Source: Gambelia wislizenii (lineage: Eukaryota > Chordata > Lepidosauria > Squamata > Crotaphytidae). From it: DNA of 64,000 bases. The notes under the pieces are model-generated. The model made no database searches. It had not been told where the DNA came from and saw only the letters and a list, made by a program, of their open reading frames with translations. Where the stretch lies: assembly GCA_030847615.1 (NCBI GenBank), contig JAUMIR010000004.1, forward strand, positions 273,815,501 through 273,879,500, given 5' to 3'. The translations under genes were made by a program, and so were the position numbers. This document shows, piece after piece, positions 54,827 to 64,000 of this stretch. Position 1 is the first letter of the stretch. Every line of letters begins with the position of its first letter.

Positions 54827-57068
54827 ATTTGCACAGGAATAAGCCAATATGTGCTTAGTACTACTATATCTTCCTAGTCTAGTGCATATAAGCTGTTCAG
54901 AAACTTTGTGGAGATCTGGCCTACTTCCCTGAGATTCTAGTGATGCCCAAAACCATAGATGTGAGATGGGAAAATCAATGCCAACTAGAAACTCCAGATA
55001 AAAATAAAAGGTACAGAACTGTGACAAATAGGAACTGAGAGACAGGAGGTGAAGCTGGAGAAAATAAAAAGAAACAGACATGTGAATAATGAGCTAAATA
55101 TTTTGATAACTTTGATTTCTAGATCAACGTTCATCATATATCAAATGAATGTGGCCTAAACCCAACTGTTAGCTTGAACAAGAGTAGATCCACTGAATCA
55201 ATGTAAGCTTGGTAAATCAACAATTATGCAAGTTGCATTGATTCAATAAGGTCTATTGTAATAGGGGACTAACAATTGGATTTAATCCTACATAAGAGGA
55301 AAATATTTTAATTACATTAAAAAAATAGTTCAAGATGAGTTTTAGTAGTGCTACTGAAAACAAACCTGACAATGATTTGTATTATTTCTCACTTTAGCAA
55401 TGCATGTTTTCCAAATACATCTGAAGATGATATATACGGTATGTGCCTGTACTCCCCATAGTCCCTTCCTGGCAAGGGCTATTACCATGGAAAACTCTCT
55501 CTCTCTTTCTCTGTCTGCCTCCCACTCTCTCACACAGCCACACACATCTACAAGATAAAAAGTTTCAGCTCAAAGCATTTTTCATTTAAATGCAAATTTG
55601 ATTTCTTTTTTAAATAAAAGGGCCATCAGTAACTTGACCTAAAATGGTCAGATAAAATCAATCTGAAATGGAAGAGGGATTTAGAAGAATTAATTTTATG
55701 TGCATTATTTAGTCTACTTTTAATTTTATAACCTGATGCATAACTTTGCTCATTTCTCTCATTTTATAATTCAGCTCTGTAAAGGAAGTACTGTACAATA
55801 TATTTAAGATTCCTAACACTGAGGGAAAGGCAGGGGTTACAACTTATGTTCCCTAGGCAAGAAAAGAATGCACATATCACAAAACAATGATCTGATGCAA
55901 AACATGTGTGTGTGTGTGTGTGTGCGCGCTTGCACGCACACGTGTGTATGTGCACCTGTACTGTAGTGACAAGAGTTCCTGGTGTGCTTTCCTGGGGGGA
56001 GGGTCCTCAAAGAAATTGAAATTACTAGGTTATATTGACTCAAGAGCACAAAATCTTCCAACATAACTCATCAGTGTTGATATTCTCAAATACATAAACT
56101 GTGGCATCTGCTCCTTCCTTTGCACTCTACAGGCTGTAAATCATCAAAAGAGAAAAACAGTTCAATGTCATTTCAGCCACTGTAAGCTATGGTATACAAT
56201 AGAAAGATAAAAATAGTCTTACTGACATCTAGACCACTTTCCTATTGCAGTATATCTGTGTTCTAATTTATCTTTGTGGTTGAAGAACGTGCTATCAATT
56301 GTAAGCAACAAGTATAGTTTGATTCCAGTCAACAGCAATTTTCTCCAGCTCTGTCACTTTCCTTTAATACTAACATTAACAGCTCTCTAAGCACACACTA
56401 TCAAGTGCAGCACCTTCCTGGGGGAAAAAATCTGAAGGTTTTAAATCTGAACAAAACAACCCGGGGTGAAAACAGTGTTATTATTTAGAAAGTCATTTGC
56501 AAATATGTATGGAGCACAAGCAGAAGTCAAAGTGTGGACTAGTTTATCATGCATTCATTAGCTTAAAGGGGAAAATGCTTCTAAGCGAACAAGAATTTCC
56601 AGAACCTCCAAACCCTACTAAGTACTTCTCTGGTATTTATTTTGGATGGTCTCTCTTGCTTTTATACTGTTCATTTGAAGAACAGGAGAATACAAAGTGG
56701 TTTTATGCCAGGAAGAATAATATGTAATGGCCTATTCAGGATTCCTTGACTATGTTTTCTACAGCCAGAGTAACCATTTTCTTTCCAGTGGGAGCCAGGG
56801 TTTCAAGGAGGACAAATATTTTTTGTTTTTTAAGGAAGAGTTCTTCATTAAAACAATAAACAGGTCAATTAACTTTCTATTGAGGTTTTCCACTTAAGAA
56901 AACTGAGAACTTTTAACATGGAATGGCAGTTTGGCTGGACTACAGAGTCACTCATATTGACTGAAACAAACAAATAAATACATGACTTTGGTTTACCACT
57001 TTGCCACCAACAGTTTTCTGGCTTCACAGTACTGGTGAAACTGGAACCATTCACAGCATAGGACACCA
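54827..57068. other. AT-rich non-coding stretch
   Basis: Contains a CT-rich run near 55496-55535 and the alternating purine-pyrimidine repeat at 55904-55955. No gene is supported. Confidence 0.5.
55904..55955. repeat. (TG)n with CGCG core, Z-DNA-prone
   Basis: Starts as GTGTGTGT, passes through TGCGCGC and GCACGCACACGTGTGT, and ends in GTGCAC. Strict purine-pyrimidine alternation over most of its length. Confidence 0.85.
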
Positions 57069-57500
57069 CTGTTGTTGCTATTTGCCATCAAGTTGACTTC
57101 AACTTACGGCCATCCTATGAATGAGAGACCTCCAAGAGCCTTGGTCACCAACTGTCCTGTTCAGGTCTTTCAAACTCAGGGTTCTGGCCTCCTTGATTGA
57201 ATCATTTGACCTGGAATATGGCCTTCCTCTTCTTACTGCTTTCCATTTAACTACTGCCACTTTTCTAATGAGTCATGACATGATCAAAGTATGACAGCCC
57301 CAGTTTAACAATCTTGCCTTTCAGTGAGTGTTCAGGTCTGATTTGCTCTAGGACTCATTCATTTGTTTTTATAGTGGTCCATAGTATCAACAGAACTCTC
57401 CTCCAGCACCACATTTCAAATGAGTTGATTTTTTCTTCCTGTCAGCTTTATTCAGTATCCAGCTTCCACAATAATGCATAGAAACTGGAACCACGATACC
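57069..57500 (-). mobile_element. BovB/RTE LINE 3' end
   Basis: The minus strand reads, with frameshifts, SFEMWCWRRVLLILWTTIK, LEQIRPEHSLKGKIVKLGLS and GSWRSLIHRMAVS, the C-terminus of BovB-type RTE elements. It ends with CATAGGATGGCCGTAAGTTG, CAACTTGATGGCA and an (AAC)-type tail, the terminus also borne by SINEs near 9.26 and 30.0 kb. Short and heavily mutated. Confidence 0.78.
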
Positions 57501-58224
57501 ATGCCACATCTACACTGGCTAAAGATCCTTATTGCCAGAATAATGCTTTTGTTAAGGGTGTGGGCCTTAAGATCTGCAATTTCTGTCATTTTAGAGTTCT
57601 GGGAAGACAAAAAGCCCTTAACACTCTGGCCTAAATCCAGATGTTATTCACAGCTAAAGTAGATCCATTGTATCAACAGAACATGCATAAGTACAAACAT
57701 ACCAAGTTTCCTCTGATTTAATATGTCTACTCTAGTTAGGACTAACAAATGGATTTGGAGCAATATGTGAAACTGAAACTGTGGAGTTTATCAGGAAGGA
57801 GTGGGGAGGTGTCTTTGGGAACTAGTCAGCCTGAAACAGCATACCATATTCTGTAAAAATCACTTTTCACCTAGAGGGGACTTCCAGAGGAAATTTCATG
57901 TCATGCGAAGAGGTTCTTTTTGATGTTTTTCAAACACACATTTATTCCAGTAATGCAATATCCCAACTCATGCATTTTAATGTGAATTTGAGATTCTTAT
58001 TTCAGAAAACTTAGCACTACTCTTAAATAATGTCCAGAATGGTTAAAAAACAAAACAAAACAAAAACACCACAAATTTACATTGACATAAATCTCAGATA
58101 AGCTCACAAACTAAGAAAAGCTAATTTACTCACGACTGATGGGCCTATCTCTGAATATTCCTTGCCTAAGAAAACCCCATGGGGTTTATGGTTGCCCTAA
58201 GTCAATGGGCAACTTGAAGGCACA
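57501..58224. other. Non-coding, nothing named
   Basis: No recognised element or gene. Confidence 0.45.
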
Positions 58225-58264
58225 TATCAGTGTGCAAGGGGATCTTATAGCACCTTTGAGACTA

Positions 58265-58891
58265 TGGCCTGTCTATATAAGGCAAAAACAACAACAACAA
58301 CAACAATGGATTGTTCCACAGTAATAGCAATTCATAGCAGCTGAGATTTGTCTTAATGGTGTTTTAGCCCCCAAAAGATTTGCATGCATGCCAGTCAAGA
58401 TGATGCCCCTGAGTGATTTACTGGCATTTTTACTTGCCTTAATTTGTTGCTGCCAAACTTTTTTTAACCCCCCCCCCATTTTCCATTGTGCACTTGAGCA
58501 ATATTTTGCAAGTAGAAAACACGAAAACACACACATACTGTTTTATCACCTTAGCGACTGGTCACTAAGGCAAAAATCCAACATAGTGGCTCTGGGCATT
58601 TGCCCTGTTAGCAAGCTGTGGCTCCGCGCTTGTCCAGCCAATCAGCTTTGCACTTCCTCTCATATAGTAAAACAATTCGAAGTGAATCGCTTGTTCCAAA
58701 GAAGAGGAATGTGCATTCCCCTTGCGGTTTTTAAAATACTCCTGGAAAAGGTGCAAAAGCTTTTCCTTCAGAGTTTTTGATGTTTTTGGCCCCACTCTTT
58801 CCGAATACAGCAAAATGATGCGGGATCCCATTAAGACAGGAAGGATTCTCCTCACATTCCATGAGGAGTATTTTCACCATTTAGACAGCCC
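58265..58891 (-). mobile_element. Harbinger-like element with promoter block, copy 3
   Basis: Plus-strand ends TGGCCTGTCTATATAAGG and CCATTTAGACAGCC are imperfect inverted repeats of the GGGCCCGTCTA type. It interrupts the PLE tail, and rejoining the flanks (GAGACTA and ACTGAG) gives a continuous tail, so the 3-bp duplication was CTA (now CTA/TTA). Its length (627) equals copy 1. On the minus strand it has GCTGATTGGCTGGAC (inverted CCAAT) and CACTATGTTGGATT, the eroded promoter block. Contains (AAC)n at 58286-58305. No transposase. Confidence 0.7.
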
Positions 58892-59051
58892 TTAACTGAG
58901 AAAAAGAAGTTGTAGCATACATTTTCAGACTTGGTCTACTTCCTCAGATGCATGGAGTGAACCGGTGCCTAGAAACAGATCTTATAAGCAGGCTCTTGAA
59001 CAGTGATAAAAATTCAAAAGAAATGCAAAACTCATGGGTGTGGTGATGAGT

Positions 59052-59450
59052 TTACAAGTTCAGTTTAACAATGGTTGTTGAGGGACAAAGGCATGAGGTA
59101 AGTTGTTGTCTAAGGCCAGGGTGGGTGGATGACCATATAAATGGTGGAGGAAGTTTTGGAATGTAACATGATGCTGGTTGGGAACCAGAAAGGAGATGTG
59201 ATAAACTGTCCAAGAATGCTCTCATGAGACTAGGGTGTTTACTAGTGTTACGATATGTGCAGCATGCCAGGAAACCATTGTATCTGTTCAACCCACTGTT
59301 GATGGACTGGAATTTGTAGATATATTCCAATTCAGCTGTTTCCCTTTCCCATCTTCCCTTGTAGTTTTTTTTTCCTTCAAGTGAAGCTGTCCTGAGGTCA
59401 GAGATGGAATGTCCAGGAGGATTGAAGTGTTCTTCAACCAGTTTTTTTGT
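59052..59450 (-). pseudogene. PLE GIY-YIG endonuclease, C-terminal exon-like piece
   Basis: Open minus-strand frame with KKLVEEHFNPPGHSISDLR, GRWERETAELEYIYKFQSIN and SGLNRYNGFL, the conserved end of PLE endonucleases. The GIY-YIG core lies upstream at about 59912-60040, across the pogo insertion. Confidence 0.8.
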
Positions 59451-59453
59451 GTA

Positions 59454-59910
59454 CAGGTGGAGCCCCATATCCACAGATTTGGTATACACGGTTTTGCTTA
59501 TCTACGTCCGAAAAAAATATGTTCTCTCGAGGCATTTCTAGGTCTTCCGATATGATTCTATAGTCAATGTCTGGCATTGGTCTCAATGAAAATAGGGTCC
59601 TCTATTATCCACAGTTTCAGGTACAGTTGTCCCTCCATATCCACGGATTTGGTATCCACGGATTTAAGTATTCACGGCTTGAAAATATTCTTTAAAAAAA
59701 TAATCCAAAAAGCAAAGCCTGATTTTGCCATCTTATATAAGGGATACCATTTTGCTATGCCATTGCGTATAATGGGACTTGCGTATTCATCATGGATTTT
59801 GGTATCCACAGGGGGTCCTAGAACCAAACCCCAGTGAATATAAAGGCACAACTGTATTCACGGGGAGAATGTCTTGGAACATATCCCCTGTGGATATGGG
59901 GGTCAACCTG
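59454..59910. mobile_element. pogo/Tigger-like MITE (family B), host of a nested MITE
   Basis: TA-flanked, with ends CAGGTGGAGCCCCATATCC and GGATATGGGGGTCAACCTG. It is 226 bp once the nested element is removed, close to the 225 bp of 30269-30493. Inserted into the PLE endonuclease region. Confidence 0.82.
59624..59854. mobile_element. pogo/Tigger-like MITE (family A), nested
   Basis: TA-flanked, with ends CAGTTGTCCCTCCATATCC and TATAAAGGCACAACTG. Inverted relative to 29425-29654. It sits inside the family B element, so family A was active after that family B insertion. Confidence 0.85.
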
Positions 59911-60561
59911 TAATTCCATTCCTAATGTCTGATTTATGTCTGTTTATCCTCTGGCATAGAGACTGGCCTATTTGCCCAATGTAGAGTGCTGAAGGGCACT
60001 GTTGACAGAGGATGACATATATCACATTAGACAATGAGCAAGTGAAAGTACCTCTAATATTGTGGGTGATCTGTTTAAGTCCTATTATGACATTACCTGA
60101 ATAGATTTGTGGGCAGAGTTGGCCTCTGGGTTTACGGCAAGGTCTTGTACCTGTCTGTGTTGTGCGTCCTCCTGTAAGTAAGTAACTAAAATTGGGAGGC
60201 TATCTGTAGGCAAGTACAGGCTTGCCACCAAGAGCCTTTGAAAGGGCAGCATTACTGTTCAAGATAGGTTGTAGTTCAGTGATGATGCATCTGAAAGGTC
60301 TCAACTAAGAGCTGTGTGTGACCACTAGTGGGGTCACACTGTCATTTCGTGTCTTCAGTCTGTTCTGTAATACATTAGTCCTGGGTACAAGCCTTGCCCT
60401 GTTGATTTGTTGTTGTTTTACTTCATATGGTGGGTACTGTAGCTTGAAGAATGCTTACTGTAATTCCATGAGCTTGGCATCCCTGTCCTGTGAGACTGAG
60501 CAGATGTGACTGTATCAGAGGGCTTAGCATTAAACTATGGATTTGGTAGTGTGTTCAGGGT

Positions 60562-60788
60562 GGAATTGGATAGCAATAGCATTTATATTACTATACTGCT
60601 TATCAGTGCAAAGCACTCCCTAAGCGGTTTACTACTTGTTAGCTAATTGCCCCCAACAAGCTGGGTACTCATTTTACTGACCTACAGAAAGATGGAAGGC
60701 TGAGTCAACCTTGGAACCCTGTAGGATCAAACTCACAATACTGTGGCTGTAGTACTGGCATTTAACCACTGTGCCACCAGAGCTCCTC
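60562..60788 (-). mobile_element. tRNA-derived SINE, same family as 32137
   Basis: On the minus strand: GGTGGCACAGTGGTTAAATG (A-box region), TGAGTTTGATCC (B-box region), CAAGGTTGACTCAGCCTTCC and GGCAATTAGCTAACAAGTAG. The tail ends near TATAAATGC. It is inserted in the PLE between the reverse transcriptase and the endonuclease. Confidence 0.8.
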
Positions 60789-60809
60789 ATGTAACTAGAG
60801 TACATGTAG

Positions 60810-61160
60810 TGGTCAGTGAGTTTGCGATATAGTGTGGTGCCTAGGTGTCCATTGTGTAGCTGTACAGTTGTGCCCAGAAAGTGGACATGTTCTGTAGATA
60901 GTTCCAGGCTGAGCTTGATGGTGGGGTGGAATTTGCTGAAATTCTGGTGGAATGTCTTGAGTGAGTCCTTTCCATGAGTCCAAATTATGAAAATATAATC
61001 AATGTACTTCAGGTAAAGAAGAGGTTTCTGGGTGCAGGAGTTAAGGAAGCACTATTCTAAGTCAGCCTTTAAGATGTTGGCATATTGTGGCACCACACGT
61101 GTGCCCATAGCAGTAACATTGACTTGAAGGTATATGTTATTACCAAAAATAAAGTAGTTA
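60810..61160 (-). pseudogene. PLE reverse transcriptase catalytic region, altered
   Basis: The minus strand reads LLYLKYIDYIFIIWTHG where PLEs normally have a YIDD box, so the second catalytic aspartate is replaced by tyrosine. Then come FHPTIKLSLELSTEHVHFLG and LYRKLTDHYMYS. Stops occur just upstream. The change alone would disable polymerisation. Confidence 0.75.
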
Positions 61161-61391
61161 GTTGTGTGTGAAAACAATGTAGCAGACCTTAGTGGCTAGG
61201 TCAGCTATGGTTCTATATGGAATGATGTTCCTGACTGCTTGTAGTCCATCCTTATGTGGGATATTAGTATATAGAAGTTTCACATCCATGGTAGCTAAGA
61301 TGGTATTCCCTGGAAGGTTGTGGATAGACTGTAATTTCTGCAGGAAATCAGTAGTATCCTTCACATAGCTGGGAGTGCTGATGGCATATGG

Positions 61392-61527
61392 CAATGGTGT
61401 CCAACCTGTGGTCCTCCAGATGCTTTGGAATCCAACTCTCAGAAGCCTGAGCCAGCTAGTCCAATGGTCAGGAATTCTGGGAGCTGTAGTCCAAAACACC
61501 TGGAAGACCACAGGTGGGACACCACTA
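61392..61527. mobile_element. hAT-like MITE, 136 bp, near-exact target duplication
   Basis: The left end CAATGGTGTCCAACCTGTGG and right end CCACAGGTGGGACACCACTA are inverted repeats. The flanking 8-mers are GCATATGG and GCAGATGG (7 of 8). The interior AATTCTGGGAGCTGTAGTCC is the family hallmark, also seen near 38.3, 40.7 and 54.7 kb. It lies in the PLE reverse transcriptase. Confidence 0.85.
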
Positions 61528-62055
61528 GCAGATGGTCTAAGGATATTGTCCATATGTCCTGAGGCACCAACTGTGAGTGTTCTGCTGCTTGAGACAATGG
61601 GTCGACCAGGGTTTCCCTGTTTATTTATTTTGGGTAGTAGGCAGAATGTGCCTGGTCAAGGGGTCTTGGGATGTGTCAATTCAGATTTGCTTCTGCAACT
61701 CCGTGGAAATTCCATGAGTACTCTGTCTAATTCCTTCCTGTATTTATCTGTGGGATTGTTAGATAGGATTTTGTAAAATATAGTGTTGGACAGTTGCCTC
61801 TCAGCCTCCTGTATGTAGTCAGATTTTGTCCATGATAACTACAGCTCCTCCTTTGTCTGCCTCTTGGATGACAATATTGGGATTGTTCCTGAAACTGTGT
61901 ATATCATCTTGTTCCTTGAGGCTGAGACAGTGTGGTAAATTATGTCTCTTAATTAATTAAGATTAATTAATTAATAATATTTCTGTGCTGGCACAGTGAC
62001 AAAAGACTTTTATGTAGAAGTCTAGTTCCATGCACCAACCATCAGGAGGAGTCCA

Positions 62056-62237
62056 TGTGGAGTTCTTCTTTTTATGGCTATGTGAGGTATTGTGTTGTGT
62101 ACTGGCACAAAGTGAAGGCACAAAGGCACACTCCCAAATTTAGTAGCAAAAATAGCTCCCTCCCATCCTTACTGGAAATAATGAGCTTGTTTGATTGTGC
62201 TTCTTCCCTTCCCATGCAACCCATTTGCTCACTAGTG
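62056..62237. other. Non-coding, short gap between elements
   Basis: May include the eroded 5' end of the PLE. Nothing further is recognised. Confidence 0.4.
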
Positions 62238-62617
62238 CAGTGGATCTTAACCTTTTCTTTACAAAGGACCCCCATTTATTGCTGCAAACCTCCAAAACTT
62301 CACTTAAGATTTTAAACCATAGTAGTAGTGATGATGATGATGATGATCGAACACTGAGCCAATAACAATTACACCATCCATTACACCTTCCCTCAGAGGT
62401 GCTTCTTCCACTTTTTCTGGCTAGTTTGCAGCTGGAGTGGATTGAACTGCAGAACACAGGCCCAGACAGACAGACTTTGCCTTGGCTCCTGTCACGTGGC
62501 TGCTCTGCTGTGGGAAGGAGATGGGTTGAGCAGCCTTCAAGCCATCAAGCCTTTGTGGACCCCATGAGGACATTGCAGGCCCCTGGTGGTCCATGGACCA
62601 CATGTTAAGAACCACTG
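62238..62617. mobile_element. hAT-like MITE (Charlie-type ends)
   Basis: The ends CAGTGGATCTTAACC and GTTAAGAACCACTG are inverted repeats. The flanking 8-mers are CACTAGTG and CACTAGCG (7 of 8). A (GAT)n run lies at 62328-62347. Non-coding. Confidence 0.85.
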
Positions 62618-62821
62618 CACTAGCGCATGGAGAATAAAAGCATAAACTAAAGAACTTTAGGACCCTAAATTCTAGAGCTTAATCTCCAGTGGCTGAAATC
62701 ATTCTTCTTCTACAAGATTAATTTCCTTATTCAGAAAAGGATTAGAGGGCCACAGAAAGAATGTGGAAAATTGTGATGAAAAGCCTGTTGTTTAAGTCCA
62801 ACAACAGAAAAAGCATTGAAA

Positions 62822-63142
62822 TCACAGGATCACAGAGTTGAAAAAGACCTCAAGGGCCATCCAGTCCAACCTCCTGCCATGTAGGAATACCCAATCAAAG
62901 CACTCCCGAAAGATGGCCATCCAGCCTCTGTATACAAACCACCACACTCAGAGGCAGTGTATTCCACTTCCAAACAGCTCTTACTGTCAGGAAGTTCTTC
63001 CTAGTGTTAGGTGGAATCTCTTTTCCTGCAGCTTGAGTCCATTGCTCTGTGTCTTAGTTTCTGAAGCAGCAGAAAACAAGCTTGCTCCACCCACAGTAGG
63101 ACATCTCTTCAAATATTTAAACATGGCTATCATATCACCTCA
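62822..63142 (-). mobile_element. CR1 LINE 3' end
   Basis: The plus strand reads CACAGGATCACAGAGTTGAA, GGGCCATCCAGTCCAACC, CTTACTGTCAGGAAGTTCTT and CATGGCTATCATATCACCT, the inverted CR1 C-terminus and 3' UTR. 5'-truncated and diverged. Confidence 0.88.
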
Positions 63143-64000
63143 ACTGAGTCAATTGCTGAATGGTGAGTCAACATGTAGGTAAAGCCAACTGATTCAATGG
63201 CTCTAGTCCAGATGGAATTAATTATAGGATATAGGCCTGCATGTGTTTTAATCACCCAGTAGCAGTGAAAGCTATAGTGACTCTGTGCTAATAACTCAAA
63301 GGTACTTTCCCAAGGGTATCTTCTCTTCTTCAACATCACACCACAGTGTGTTAAATGTTGTAGTTAAATGACGTTTGGCACTAAGAGAGGGGGACCCCAT
63401 TGTTTGCAAATGGGATTAGTAATCCAAGTTCCTCCTCTCTTGTTAGAAGTCCTCTCCCCTCCACTCCAGACAGAGGTTTCAACCCACAACTGAATCAAGG
63501 TTCCACTATGAACCACAGAGAGAGGAGCAGGGTGTTTTACTATAGTGTGTGTCTGTATATGCATTCAGAGGGAGGAGATTTTTTTTAGAGGGGAATCTTC
63601 AAGATTTCCTCCTTCCCATATGCAGGTAGAGTGCTGAAAGCCAAGGAAGGTTGTATGACATTAAAAGTGCCGCAATTCAAAGCTTTGTAGGACCCTGTCT
63701 GGCTTCAGTGGAAGGACACTCTGCTTACATTAAGGAAACCTAACACAAAACACTCCGTTTATGTTCAGGTATTTTTCAAAGAAAAACTCTAGTGTACTTT
63801 AGGGAGAGAGGAAGGAGAGTGCAGTTTGAAACAATGGACAGGGGAAAACAAAACTAAAATACTTATGCACTCTATGTAATCAAACCTATGACATTGATGT
63901 TATCTACATTACACTCTGAACACTTTTTAAACTCAGAGTCCCCTTGAAAGAGATGAAAATGACTGAGATCTACCTATCACAAAATGGCAATAGATGGGTG
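63143..64000. other. Non-coding, nothing named
   Basis: No recognised element or gene before the window ends. Confidence 0.45.

Larger units (their letters stand above)
58225..62055 (-). mobile_element. Penelope-like element, nearly full length, hit by five insertions
   Basis: On the minus strand the order is RT N-terminus (NPNIVIQEADKGGAVVIMDK), PKINKQGNPGRPIVSSSRTL, IPSYVKDTTDFLQKLQSIHN-like and TILATMDVKLLYTNIPHKDG, then the catalytic-box region, then the GIY-YIG endonuclease (NVIYVILCQQCPSALYIGQI), HFNPPGHSISDLR and a 3' UTR with the CTACTTCCTCAGATGCAT block. It ends in a tail reading TAGTCTCAAAGGTGCTATAA. Inserted in it are a Harbinger-like element (58265-58891), nested pogo MITEs (59454-59910), a SINE (60562-60788) and a hAT MITE (61392-61527). 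This PLE differs from the family at 1, 1.75, 26.9 and 49.1 kb. It is dead: many stops and an altered catalytic box. Confidence 0.85.

Overview
This is vertebrate nuclear DNA, most likely from a squamate reptile. The case for squamate rests on the repeats: CR1, L2, BovB/RTE and Penelope-like retroelements lie side by side. There is also a lizard-type L1 with a long acidic ORF1 tail, tRNA- and 5S-rRNA-derived SINEs with a BovB-like tail, and many hAT, pogo/Tigger and PIF-Harbinger-like DNA elements. The species cannot be fixed from the sequence. I found no convincing host protein-coding gene, functional tRNA or rRNA gene, CRISPR array or operon. The window reads as a gene-poor intergenic or intronic region built by nested transposon insertions.

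Layout. 0-7.4 kb: two Penelope 3' ends, a foldback element with TAA target duplications, and AT-rich unique DNA. 7.4-9.5 kb: a 1 kb hAT element with an exact 8-bp target duplication and a nested LINE piece, then a CR1 3' end and a 5S-derived SINE. 9.5-19.2 kb: mostly featureless. 19.2-26.2 kb: a full-length L1 on the minus strand with a 16-bp target duplication. Its ORF1 and ORF2 are broken by a few stops and frameshifts, and a promoter-like 168-bp block flanked by 27-bp direct repeats sits in its 3' UTR. 26.3-32.4 kb: hAT, Penelope, an odd 416-bp retro-insertion, two pogo MITEs, two SINEs and a CR1 with an intact catalytic FADD. 34.5-37.6 kb: a LINE 3' end and two neighbouring copies of a Harbinger-like element that carries promoter motifs. 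40.4-43.6 kb: a CR1 split by a pogo MITE whose interior has grown into a hairpin/G-rich minisatellite of about 1.2 kb. 45.6-46.0 kb: a hAT MITE. 48.4-52.2 kb: an L2 split by Penelope, pogo and another LINE. 52.6-53.6 kb: CR1 and a palindromic MITE. 57.1-57.5 kb: a BovB 3' end. 58.2-62.1 kb: a nearly full-length Penelope element broken by five insertions. 62.2-63.1 kb: a hAT MITE and a CR1 end.

How the parts work together. The clearest logic is parasitic. Autonomous LINEs supply 3' tails shared by SINEs: the BovB copy near 57 kb carries the same terminal motif as SINEs near 9.3 and 30 kb. DNA elements survive as short copies that keep only their ends. Nesting gives a relative age order at several loci. 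The most interesting signals are promoter-like cassettes inside transposons (19.42-19.59 kb; 37.17-37.28 kb with relatives at 36.4 and 58.6 kb), the TIR-bounded minisatellite, and an apparently internally deleted LINE derivative that shares an exact 5' terminus with a second insertion. Sequence identities and boundaries were read by eye. Family names come from recognised protein or terminal motifs, not from a database search.
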